From assembly GCA_964483985.1 (NCBI GenBank), contig CAZADS010000100.1, forward strand, positions 11,721 to 75,720: a stretch of 64,000 bases of DNA. The letters run 5' to 3'. The notes beneath the pieces were generated by a model. That model did no database searches. It was not told the origin of the DNA and saw only the letters and a list, made by a program, of their open reading frames with translations. Position 1 is the stretch's first letter; each line of letters begins with the position of its first letter. The translations under genes and the position numbers were made by a program. Of the stretch, positions 19,635 to 28,189 are shown piece after piece. The DNA is from CAZADS01 sp964483985 (lineage in GTDB: Bacteria; Pseudomonadota; Alphaproteobacteria; Thalassobaculales; Thalassobaculaceae).

Positions 19635-20596
19635 GGAGAGGAAATTGGTTTTTTATTTAAATATCTGGATTCTTTTCCTTTAATTATGGCCACTAAAGTT
19701 TTATTAATTGGTGTTGGTATACGATATTCTTCTCCCAATTGTACAACTTTACCCGCTATAGTATCTATTTCAGTGGGTCTTTTGTTCTGTAAATCAGCAC
19801 AAAGGCTGGATTTAGAGTTTCCAGTTCCAATTGTGCTTATGAAAGGCGCGAGAATTTCTTGTCTGTCCTTTTCAGTTAAGGTAATCCCTGCAGCGGCAGC
19901 AACTGACGCTGCCTCTTCCAAAGCTCCTATACATATCGTCTTTAATTCCGGAATTGCCATCATCTCTTGCTGAGTTAAATTCGTTGCCCCTGATGCGGCA
20001 CTCAAAGCTACGTTGGCAAGGAATTTTTTCCACATTACCTTTCGCAACTCAGGACTCGCAAAAGTTTTCAATCCCGCTTTTGTAAAAGCGTTTGCTATAT
20101 TTTCGACTCTAGTTGAGAGACCGCCTTTTAATTCGCCGATGTACGACGCTAAGTCGCTAAAATTATGAATTATGCCAGGCGCAGTTACAATCGCGCCTTG
20201 ATTAGTCAATCCTCCCAAAACATTATCCATGCCAATTACAGATCCTATATTTTCTTCGTTACCTAAACCATTTTGAAAACTGATAGCTAATGTTTTGGGT
20301 CCAAAAATATCCTTTGCAGAATTTACGGCTTTAATAGTATGCATTGCTTTAGTTTGGACGATGACTGCATCTACAATCCCTACGTCGGTTGGATCTGTAG
20401 TTGCACCGATCGAGATATAGCGATCTCCGCCGTGCCCCGTGATTTTGAGACCATGTGTTTTTATGGTGTTGATATGATCGATCTTCCGATCAATCAGAGT
20501 TACATTTAATCCGCCCTCCCGCAGTAAACCGCCGAACAAACCGCCAATTGCACCGGCACCCAAGACTGCGACCCGTGGCCATGATGATGACATCAT
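19631..20596 (-). CDS. Ketopantoate reductase family (PanE/ApbA) oxidoreductase
   Basis: This NADP-dependent reductase has an N-terminal GAGAIGG loop (residues about 13-19) and a C-terminal helical domain with the conserved Lys region VMWKKFLANVALSA. The size of 321 residues is typical. It may reduce 2-dehydropantoate to pantoate. However, alphaproteobacteria often carry several paralogs in catabolic clusters acting on other 2-oxo acids, and its neighbours here (a 2-oxo-4-pentenoate hydratase-like gene upstream on the same strand) suggest that. Confidence 0.82.
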   Translation of the reverse strand: MMSSSWPRVAVLGAGAIGGLFGGLLREGGLNVTLIDRKIDHINTIKTHGLKITGHGGDRYISIGATTDPTDVGIVDAVIVQTKAMHTIKAVNSAKDIFGPKTLAISFQNGLGNEENIGSVIGMDNVLGGLTNQGAIVTAPGIIHNFSDLASYIGELKGGLSTRVENIANAFTKAGLKTFASPELRKVMWKKFLANVALSAASGATNLTQQEMMAIPELKTICIGALEEAASVAAAAGITLTEKDRQEILAPFISTIGTGNSKSSLCADLQNKRPTEIDTIAGKVVQLGEEYRIPTPINKTLVAIIKGKESRYLNKKPISSP

Positions 20597-20628
20597 TTTT
20601 CTTGCCCTTTTTCAAATTGAATAGGAAG

Positions 20629-21417
20629 TCAGTGGAAATCTATCGAAATATCACCCAGAGAACCAAATTTTGCTCTAACCTTTGACCCCGCTTTTATGGG
20701 TTGAGGGTCCGTCGCGGCTCCCGTGGAAATATATTGCCCAGCGGAAACACTAATACCTCTATAACACAATATATCTAAAGCCTGAACTAAGGAATCAATA
20801 GGATTTGCTCGATCTGCTCCGAGAAAGTTCTGTGCAGATGGATGATCGTCCACGCAACAATCAATAAATAGATTGATCAGGTCAAGGTCTTTCCAATCAG
20901 GGATTTCATTACCAAAAACGAACCCTATCCCAGTCCCATTATCAGCAATTTCATCTATAGTTGAAGTTTTATAAAAGTCTGGAAGCAACGGATATCGGTT
21001 GCCGATGATTTCGATCGCTAGATGTAATGTAACTAGGGGACTTAACTCTTTTGCGGTATACGTGTTAGATCGAGCTGGCAGGGAATCAAGAAGGCGAAAC
21101 GCGAATTCGCATTCTACGCGGGCGTGAGGAAAACGTGCTATTGGAAGTTGGACTGGCGAAGTAAACATGACATTGTCGAAAATTCTACCTATAATAGGAC
21201 CATCATGACCCGCTTTGAGGCGCATGGCTGGACTAGTCGCGCCGAGTTTCCATCCAACTACGGGAAAACCTATCATATCGGCCATTGCGTCTTGAATAGC
21301 ATAAGCTTGGTCCCGTGTTTTGGCTCTAAATTCGCTAGGAAAGGTTTCTACTTTGCCGGGTTTCAACCACGCTTCGCTTAAAAGTTCTGCAGCTTTTTTT
21401 ATTTGATTACTTCGCAT
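20629..21417 (-). CDS. 2-keto-4-pentenoate hydratase / fumarylacetoacetate hydrolase-fold enzyme
   Basis: The 262-residue protein belongs to the FAH fold in its MhpD-like branch. It has the GWKLGATSPAMR motif near residue 55, the metal-binding E-x-E in VECEFAF near 103, and the TGAATDPQPIKAG segment near the C-terminus. Family members hydrate 2-hydroxypenta-2,4-dienoate, or decarboxylate 4-oxalocrotonate, in meta-cleavage of aromatics. It is followed by the PanE-like gene 32 nt downstream on the same strand, so the two are probably co-transcribed. The divergent gene is a CoA-transferase. Confidence 0.83.
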   Translation of the reverse strand: MRSNQIKKAAELLSEAWLKPGKVETFPSEFRAKTRDQAYAIQDAMADMIGFPVVGWKLGATSPAMRLKAGHDGPIIGRIFDNVMFTSPVQLPIARFPHARVECEFAFRLLDSLPARSNTYTAKELSPLVTLHLAIEIIGNRYPLLPDFYKTSTIDEIADNGTGIGFVFGNEIPDWKDLDLINLFIDCCVDDHPSAQNFLGADRANPIDSLVQALDILCYRGISVSAGQYISTGAATDPQPIKAGSKVRAKFGSLGDISIDFH

Positions 21418-21453
21418 TTGTTGTACCTTTTATGAAAATGGGATTATTAGCTT

Positions 21454-22989
21454 ATGGATTATAACAGCAAGATAATGGATGCACAGACTGCTGCTAGGCT
21501 TATATCTGACCGTGCAACTATTGGTTTAATTGGTGGTGGAGGTGGATTATTAGAAGCTGACACGATTATGGCTGCTATCGAAAATAGATTTCTTTCCGGG
21601 GATGGTCCTAGAGATTTAACGCTTGTTCATGCGTTAGGCATAGGCGACCGAAACAGGAAAGGATTAAACAGGTTTGCTCATGAAGGTATGGTTAAAAAAG
21701 TCATTGGTGGTCATTGGGTATGGTCGCCAAATATGCAGAAATTGGCTAAAGACGAGAAAATTGAAGCTTATGTGTTGCCTGGGGGCGTTATTATGCAGCT
21801 ATGGCGTGAAATAGGGGCTAAAAGACCAGGCCTTACCACGCATGTTGGACTTGGGACTTTCATCGATCCGCGAATCAGCGGCGGAAAAATGAATGCCAGT
21901 GCTAAAGATGATTTAGTAGAATTAATTGAAATAGAAGGTAAGGATTGGCTGCGGTATCTTCCTTTTTCGGTTGATGTTGCCATTATTAGAGGCAGTTTTG
22001 CAGATCCAGAGGGAAATATTAGTTTGGCACAGGAAGGTGCAACACTGGACGTCTACGCACTTGCTATGGCCGCTCATAATTCAGGGGGTAAAGTGTTAGC
22101 CCAAGTGCGCAGCGCCGTTCCAACTGGAGGGATTTCAGCCAATTTGGTTCGTATTCCTGGCGTGATAGTAGATGCCGTTGTGGTGGACCCGACACAGCCG
22201 TTGAGTCACGAGGTATTTCATGATCCTACTTTGACCGGTGAATCTTGGGGAAAGGGTAGTGACTCGGAGCCTATGGCGGTATCTGAAAGGACTGTCATAG
22301 CTCGGAGAGCAGCAGCTGAAAAATTTGACGGAGCAGTCATAAACTAAGGTTTTGGTATCCATGATTCTGTTGCGAAAATTGTATCAGCGCAGGGTGATGT
22401 GGGCCGATACAATCAGACGATTGAGCACGGAACATACGGGGGCACTCTTTTGGATGGCTCATCTTTCGGATATGCTAGGTTTGCTACCGCTATGATAGAT
22501 TCTCCTTCGCAATTTGATTTCTATTCTGGCGGCGGACTCGATATAGCATTTTTAGGTATGGGGGAACTGGATCAGCGAGGCAATGTAAATGTTTCAAAAT
22601 TGGGCGGCGTAACGGTGGGTCCAGGAGGATTTATAGACATAGCGCAGAATGCACGAAAGATGGTCTTTTGCGGTACTTTTGAAGCAAAGGGTGTTGAATT
22701 AAAGATTGGGCATGGGTGTCTCAGGATTAAAAAGCATGGCGACATCAGAAAATTGGTGTCTGACGTTGATCAAATTACGTTTAGTGGTAAGCAAGCGGTC
22801 AAATCTAATCAGGAAGTTATTTACGTTACTGAAAGAGCTGTATTTCGGTTAACGAGTGCTGGTTTAGCTCTCAGTGAGATTGCGCCTGGCATAGATTTAA
22901 GAAGCGATGTTCTAGAGCGTATGAATTTTCAACCGCTTATCCCAACTAAACCAAAACTAATGGAATCCACCTATTTTTCTGAGAGTTAG
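21454..22989 (+). pseudogene. Family I acyl-CoA:carboxylate CoA-transferase (Pct/YdiF type) with an in-frame TAA
   Basis: Two open stretches, 21454-22347 and 22351-22989, are in the same frame and separated only by one TAA (22345-22347). Read through, they give a single protein of about 511 residues, the normal length of propionate/acetate CoA-transferase. The alpha half has GGGGGLLEAD near residue 30. The codons right after the stop read GFGIHDSV, matching the family's NLGIG-x-P region, so TAA replaces a conserved residue (Leu TTA differs by one base). The beta half holds the catalytic Glu in EHGTYGG and DIAFLGMGELDQRGNVNVS. No start codon with a ribosome binding site lies right after the stop. 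It may be a recent pseudogene, a sequencing error or a readthrough gene. Confidence 0.75.
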
Positions 22990-23009
22990 AAAACTGTACC
23001 TAAGGAGCG

Positions 23010-23444
23010 CTAATTATTTTTGACCCATTGAAGCATATGTTTTGCTACCGCAACTAACTCGTTGGTCTGGTTGGTGATCGCTACGTTCGCCGTAGTACGA
23101 CGTTTTACCAAGTCAATTTCATTAAACGTATAGGCTACCGTGACAGTATCCCCCATATAAACCGGCTTCAAGAATCTTATCCTATCAAAACCCACCGCCA
23201 CAGGAGTCTCCGTTTCGTCATCTCGACAATGGGCGATTGCTAACGTAGAAACGGTTGAAATAAATCCTACTAAAAGAGCGCCATGTGCTTGTCGACGACC
23301 AAAGGAAGACTTTTCCATATAAACCTGATTAGTGTGGTTTGGAGAAAAATCACCTGTTATTCCTGCGAACAAATAGACGTCTGTTTCGCCAACCGTTTTC
23401 GAAAATGTGGTGACATCCCCAATACTAACGTGAAATTTAGACAT
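23010..23444 (-). CDS. MaoC-like enoyl-CoA hydratase
   Basis: This single hot-dog domain of 144 residues resembles (R)-specific enoyl-CoA hydratases. The hydratase motif is GDFSPNH (residues about 31-37), where Asp and His are the catalytic pair, followed by FGRRQAHGALLVGF. It would hydrate a trans-2-enoyl-CoA to the 3-hydroxyacyl-CoA. It converges on the CoA-transferase gene with a 20-nt gap and is divergent from the dienelactone hydrolase gene. The family also includes dehydratases of mesaconyl-type substrates, so the exact substrate is open. Confidence 0.82.
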   Translation of the reverse strand: MSKFHVSIGDVTTFSKTVGETDVYLFAGITGDFSPNHTNQVYMEKSSFGRRQAHGALLVGFISTVSTLAIAHCRDDETETPVAVGFDRIRFLKPVYMGDTVTVAYTFNEIDLVKRRTTANVAITNQTNELVAVAKHMLQWVKNN

Positions 23445-23517
23445 GATTCCCTACTTAGTTAGGATTTGTTTTCAGGCTGGACGGCTTACCTTTGTTGTTT
23501 CCCCCGCTAAAAGAAGT

Positions 23518-23573
23518 AAGCAAAAATAATTTAGACTCCATAGTTATGGATGGAGTTTAGCATACTTTTGCTT
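23518..23573. repeat. Long two-part inverted repeat between divergent genes
   Basis: The outer arms AAGCAAAA (23518-23525) and TTTTGCTT (23566-23573) are perfectly complementary. They enclose an inner stem TAGACTCCAT (23532-23541) and ATGGAGTTTA (23550-23559) with one G-T pair. The two internal loops are both 6 nt. There is no T-tract on either side, so it is not a standard terminator. It sits between the divergent MaoC and dienelactone hydrolase genes, where an operator or an RNA/DNA cruciform element is possible. Confidence 0.6.
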
Positions 23574-23656
23574 CAAGATTAGAATTAGTTGCCAGTAATA
23601 AAAGTCTGAGGTCAAATCGTTTTTTTAATACAAAGTTTTAATTTAGGGAAACTCCT

Positions 23657-24394
23657 ATGAAAGAAGAAATAATAGATATCAGAACTAACGACGGATTGAT
23701 GGAGACCTTCATATGTCGACCGGAGCGTGATGGACCGTATCCAGCCATATTTTTTCTAATGGATGCCCCTGGTGTTAGAGAGGAACTTTATGATATGGCG
23801 AGACGATTGGGTACGGTCGGTTATTTTGTGGTATTGCCGAATCTTTATTATCGAGATGGTCGAGATACCAAATATGGGGATGACGTCTTAGATCATGGAA
23901 GTGCAGAGCATACGCGTATGAGAGCTGTGCGTACGAAGATGGTAATACCGCCGGTGATGGAAGATATCCAAGAGCTTTTGACGTATGTTGCCGATCATCA
24001 AGAAGTATTAAATGGTCCTGTGGGGATTCATGGGTATTGCATGAGCGGTCCATACGCGCTGGCCGCCGCCGCTAGATATCCCAATCAAATAGGGGCGGCA
24101 GCATCTTTTTACGGCACTTGGTTAGTTAGTGATGCTGAGGAAAGTCCGCATTTAACTTTGGGAAAAGCCAAGGGAGAGCTTTACATATCATGCGCGGAGC
24201 ATGATGAATTAGCTCCGTTGGATATGGTTGAACAACTAAAACAATTGTTTACTAATTCTGGCAACGTGGGTGAATTGGAGGTTCAAAAAGGGGTGCACCA
24301 TGGTTTTGCTTTCCCAAAGCGCTGGTGCTATGACAAACCAGCTTCCGAACGTCACTGGGAACGATTAATTTCCTTATATCGTCGGTGCCTTTGA
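23657..24394 (+). CDS. Dienelactone hydrolase family protein
   Basis: This alpha/beta hydrolase of the DLH branch is 245 residues long. The nucleophile is Cys in the motif HGYCMSG (near residue 131), with the acid in SCAEHDE and the His in VHHGFAFPKR, so the Cys-Asp-His triad of dienelactone hydrolases is complete. Family members open dienelactones from chloroaromatic or catechol breakdown, but many paralogs act on other esters. AGGGA lies 7 nt before the ATG. It converges on an SDR gene. Confidence 0.86.
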   Translation: MKEEIIDIRTNDGLMETFICRPERDGPYPAIFFLMDAPGVREELYDMARRLGTVGYFVVLPNLYYRDGRDTKYGDDVLDHGSAEHTRMRAVRTKMVIPPVMEDIQELLTYVADHQEVLNGPVGIHGYCMSGPYALAAAARYPNQIGAAASFYGTWLVSDAEESPHLTLGKAKGELYISCAEHDELAPLDMVEQLKQLFTNSGNVGELEVQKGVHHGFAFPKRWCYDKPASERHWERLISLYRRCL

Positions 24395-24428
24395 CCAATT
24401 TGGTAAAATCAAGTCTGTAAAAAACATT

Positions 24429-25196
24429 CTATCGGGCGAGAAAGCCGCCATCTATTACTAATTCGGTTCCGGTAACAAATTTAGCGCCGTCACTGGCTAG
24501 GTAAACCACGCCTTCAGCAATGTCGGTTGGTTCTCCTAGACGGTTAAATGGAACGTTGCTGTCTATATAATCCTTAAATTCCGGTCCGCGCTTTTGAATA
24601 GCTGCTGCAACCATAGGGGTATCAATGAAACCAGGATGTATTGAATTTACTCTTACCACAGGTGTTTTTCTTGCGCATTCTAAAGCAGCTGCCTTGCTTA
24701 AAAGTCGGACTCCTCCCTTTGAAGCACAATAGTTTGTTGCTGTAGCTAAGCCAGCAAAGCCAAGAATTGATGATATATTGATAATTGATCCGCCTGTCCC
24801 TTTACGCATAGCGCGAATTCCGTGTTTGCAGCCCAGAAAAACCCCATCTAGATTGACCGAGATACAATGGCGCCAGGTTTCTAGTTCCATATCTTCAATA
24901 TCTATGGCGTTACTTCCAACTCCAGCACCATTTAATAGAATATCCAGGCGCCCATATTCTTCCAGAATTTCCTCACAAACTCTCTCCCATTGAGACTCTG
25001 ATGTCGTATCGTGAGTTTTGAACGTGCAATTTCCTCCAGCGTCACTGATTTCACTCGCCACCCGCTCTCCTTCTACGGTTTGAAGATCAGAAAGTATAAC
25101 AATTGCTCCCTCGAGCGACATTAATTGGCCAGTTGCTTTTCCTAATCCCGAGGCACCGCCAGTGAGAAGCGCCACTTTCCCTGCTAAACGTCCCAT
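24429..25196 (-). CDS. Short-chain dehydrogenase/reductase
   Basis: This classical SDR of 255 residues has the TGGASGLG cofactor loop at residues 13-20, NGAGVG near 89-94, the catalytic Ser in NISSILGF, the Y-x3-K motif in YCASKGG and the C-terminal PTDIAEGVVYLAS segment. An Asp after the second strand (SDL) suggests NAD(H) preference. It is most like 3-hydroxysteroid or cyclohexanol dehydrogenases, but the substrate is not determined. GGAG lies about 6 nt before its ATG. The gene upstream on the same strand encodes the unknown 532-residue protein. Confidence 0.87.
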   Translation of the reverse strand: MGRLAGKVALLTGGASGLGKATGQLMSLEGAIVILSDLQTVEGERVASEISDAGGNCTFKTHDTTSESQWERVCEEILEEYGRLDILLNGAGVGSNAIDIEDMELETWRHCISVNLDGVFLGCKHGIRAMRKGTGGSIINISSILGFAGLATATNYCASKGGVRLLSKAAALECARKTPVVRVNSIHPGFIDTPMVAAAIQKRGPEFKDYIDSNVPFNRLGEPTDIAEGVVYLASDGAKFVTGTELVIDGGFLAR

Positions 25197-25243
25197 TTTT
25201 TTCTCCGGTTCATGATTTTGGAGCCGCTTACTTGATGGATTTG

Positions 25244-26842
25244 TTATTGAAGATTTATTAAATCAAAGGCCTCGCCGAACCGCCTTGAACATTCTAAATG
25301 GTCACCATATTTCCTATGTCCTGCAGTATGCTGGGCGGAAGCTAGTAATAATCTTTCTGAATCCCAAGCTTTGTTTTTCCCATAATCTTCCAAGGTGCAT
25401 TGAGCGAGCTCTTGATTGTGCGGATCATTACCTATTCTAACCGCTGAAAACGCTAGGCGTTGTACAAGTGGGGATCTATCATGGCCACTATCAATATATG
25501 CTTGAGTCCAGTTCACAGCAGCCTCAGCATCTGTTTCTACTAGCGATTGCTCAAGTTGGTCTAGTAGTTTAGTGATGGACATGCCAGATGCACTCTGAGG
25601 CGTTTTGATCGGCTTGGCTTTGAGTTCTCCAATGTGTTTTTGATGCCATGAGGCGCGATTTAAGTAAGATGCCGCAAGGAAAATTAATTTAATTCTTTGT
25701 GGGTGTTTGAATCGATCAAAAAACCAGCCCAGCGTGTTGCAATACTCATAGCAATGTTGAGGTAAGGAAAAATTTGTATTTCCATGTGTTTCCAACATAA
25801 CCTGGGCTGCCCCCAATTGCAGCGTATCCACTATACTGCGAGGTGATTTCCCGGTTTTTAGGAGTTTGGCCAATGGTTCTATAAAATCCGGTTCTGGATT
25901 TCGAATGATAACCTCAATCAGGGATTCTGTTTCATCCTTCGTTAACGGTACCGTGTTATTCAATAAAACCTCTTCGGCCTCGCTTGTCCCAGCATACGGA
26001 ATCGCACTCAGGGTTTCTCCCTCAATGTGGATTTTGACCGAATTGCTTGCCATTTCATAGGTAGAATACCATCTTGGTCCAACCGCCATGTCTAGAACGC
26101 CGGCATAGATTACGTGATGTGCATGATCCCAACCGATGGCATCGCCTAACTCAATCGTGGCCCGAGCTCTGAAGCTTTTATGGCCCGTTGTGTAGGATCG
26201 ATTATTAAATGCACGGTCTTGTACATCTATTAATCCAGCAAAAGCTAATTCGGCTAACACTTCTTCACGATGAGTCTTGTTATCCATCAGACCAAGAAAA
26301 ATTCGGTAAGCATCAACTACATTGCCTCTCTGGACATGAGTAATCCACTGATCCAATTTATTTCGTATGGTTCCGGAAAGGTGTTTGGGTTCTTGGTCTG
26401 GCCAGTGAACAACAGGCTTTGGAGGTGGCCCAGGGGGTAATTTGTAACCGCGCGCGTAATGGCCTGGTGCTTGGAGAATTTTTTGGTTCCAGATGTCAAG
26501 GCCTGTTGGGATATACCAGATAGTTTGTGCAAAAGGTAATCCCTCGGCACCTTCCGGCATCATCTGAGATAAGTGTAATGTTGAACGGGCGCTTAGTAGG
26601 CAATGGTCATTATTGACGAAATTGACATAACCATTATCGATCCGCTCATGATAAGGAACATGCGTATAGGGACCATGTATTTTAACCGCATGACTGAGCA
26701 TTTCTTGAAGAGGTCGCTTGGACCGAAGGATGTCATAACAGACGGAGCTGGCTCCATGTTGATCGCGATCCATGATACGCTCTTCCAGTTGTTCGTAAAG
26801 TTTTCGAACGCTGTTTGAGATGCCTGCGCTAGAATCCAGCAT
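25244..26842 (-). CDS. Uncharacterised 532-residue protein
   Basis: I do not recognise this family. The product has no signal peptide or membrane helix and appears soluble and largely helical. It is rich in His, Trp and Tyr. The first part has clustered polar motifs HVPYHE (61-66) and NNDH (77-80), then a proline-rich linker (PPGPPPKP), and the middle has GWDHAHHVIY, which could bind a metal. ATG 26842 is chosen because GGAGA lies about 6 nt upstream; a TTG at 26854 is the alternative. It lies 47 nt upstream of the SDR gene on the same strand, so the two may form one transcript. A metal-dependent oxygenase is only a guess. Confidence 0.75.
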   Translation of the reverse strand: MLDSSAGISNSVRKLYEQLEERIMDRDQHGASSVCYDILRSKRPLQEMLSHAVKIHGPYTHVPYHERIDNGYVNFVNNDHCLLSARSTLHLSQMMPEGAEGLPFAQTIWYIPTGLDIWNQKILQAPGHYARGYKLPPGPPPKPVVHWPDQEPKHLSGTIRNKLDQWITHVQRGNVVDAYRIFLGLMDNKTHREEVLAELAFAGLIDVQDRAFNNRSYTTGHKSFRARATIELGDAIGWDHAHHVIYAGVLDMAVGPRWYSTYEMASNSVKIHIEGETLSAIPYAGTSEAEEVLLNNTVPLTKDETESLIEVIIRNPEPDFIEPLAKLLKTGKSPRSIVDTLQLGAAQVMLETHGNTNFSLPQHCYEYCNTLGWFFDRFKHPQRIKLIFLAASYLNRASWHQKHIGELKAKPIKTPQSASGMSITKLLDQLEQSLVETDAEAAVNWTQAYIDSGHDRSPLVQRLAFSAVRIGNDPHNQELAQCTLEDYGKNKAWDSERLLLASAQHTAGHRKYGDHLECSRRFGEAFDLINLQ

Positions 26843-27076
26843 TGTATTCTCCAATTCGAACCAATTGCAGCAGCCTAATTATTTCGTTGCTTCAGAATAT
26901 TATACTTTCTGACTTTTAGAAATTCTGGATATGCTAATTTCCGAATATATCGATGATTTTGTTACATGTTAAGCTATTAGAGAGAGTGTTTCAGTTATCA
27001 CAGTCGAAACGTCGAAAAATAGCTGTAATGCAATTCGTTAATTGGGGTTATCTTTTTACGATTATGGGGTGATTAA

Positions 27077-28186
27077 ATGGGGGTTGTAATCTGTGGCGGC
27101 GGCATCATTGGAGTATGCACGGCATACTACCTAAGTTTAAAAAACATTCCTGTCACCATTGTTGAACGTTCGGCGATAGCATGTGCTTCCTCTGGAAAAT
27201 CGGGAGGATTTTTGGCTTTTGATTGGTGTCGAGGTTCGCCCCTTGACGCATTGGCAAGACGGAGTTTCGCTTTGCATGCAGAATTATCCCAGGAGATTAG
27301 TGAAGATTGGGGATATCGCCGCATCGAAACTCTTGGATTGCTAGCAAGTGAAAACAGAAATTTTTCTAATCAAGGAAACATAATTAAACCCAATTGGCTT
27401 GCGACGGATACACAAATTCATGGGCAGCTTGGTACCAGTGATACCACCGCACAGGTAGATCCGTCCGCTTTTACAAGAACGATTATGAAAGCAGCAACGA
27501 AGTTGGGTGCTGAAATTAAGTATGGCGTGGTAGAAGGACTAGAATTATCCAAAGCTAAGGATCAAGTTTCCGGAGTCATCGTAGACGGTACGTTTCTGGG
27601 AGCTGATTCCGTTGTTATAGCGATGGGACCTTGGTCGTTAATGGCTTGCCAATGGTTGCCCTTGCCGGCTGTATACGGTTTGAAAGGACATAGCCTAGTT
27701 TTTGATTTCCAACCAAAACCCATACCGCATGCAGTCTTTGTAGAATACGAAACAGACAACGGACAAATGACTAGTCCGGAAGTTTTTCCACGCAAGGACG
27801 GAACTACATATGTTTGCGGTTCTCCAGGTAACGATCCATTACCATCTGATCCGAATAGCGTATTGCCAGAACCGGCGGCTTGTAGAGAATTGATAAATCA
27901 AATTAAACGTTTTGCGCCTGGATTGGGTGCTTCTTTTATAAAGAAACAACAAGCTTGTTTTAGGCCAGTTACCCAGGATGGTTTGCCGCTTATAGGACCG
28001 ATTTCTGGCATAGCTGGGGCCTATATAGCATCGGGTCATAGCGTTTGGGGTATATTAAATGCACCGGCTACAGGAGAGGCAATGGCAGAATTGATTGTCG
28101 ATGGTAAATCCAGTTTAACATTATCGGCATTTGATCCAAGCAGGTTACCTGTATTCAGCCCAGACCGTTTTCATGGGTCACAATAA
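27077..28186 (+). CDS. FAD-dependent oxidoreductase, D-amino acid/glycine oxidase family
   Basis: The 369-residue DAO-fold flavoprotein has an N-terminal dinucleotide-binding motif VVICGGGIIGVCTAYYL (from residue 3), ending in an acidic residue that binds ribose (VER). A conserved SGKSGGFLA segment follows, with the C-terminal FAD motif region GLPLIGP and ASGHSVWGILNAPATG. These enzymes oxidise secondary or primary amines (sarcosine, glycine, D-amino acids, betaine-type compounds); the substrate is unknown here. GGGGTGA lies 5 nt before the ATG. It converges with the next gene with only 3 bp between stops. Confidence 0.84.
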   Translation: MGVVICGGGIIGVCTAYYLSLKNIPVTIVERSAIACASSGKSGGFLAFDWCRGSPLDALARRSFALHAELSQEISEDWGYRRIETLGLLASENRNFSNQGNIIKPNWLATDTQIHGQLGTSDTTAQVDPSAFTRTIMKAATKLGAEIKYGVVEGLELSKAKDQVSGVIVDGTFLGADSVVIAMGPWSLMACQWLPLPAVYGLKGHSLVFDFQPKPIPHAVFVEYETDNGQMTSPEVFPRKDGTTYVCGSPGNDPLPSDPNSVLPEPAACRELINQIKRFAPGLGASFIKKQQACFRPVTQDGLPLIGPISGIAGAYIASGHSVWGILNAPATGEAMAELIVDGKSSLTLSAFDPSRLPVFSPDRFHGSQ

Positions 28187-28189
28187 TAA

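Noticed and set aside
21454..22989. Reading the CoA-transferase as two separate subunit genes
   Set aside because: Heteromeric family I enzymes exist, but here the conserved junction sequence continues in frame directly after the stop and the second half has no start codon with a ribosome binding site at that point.
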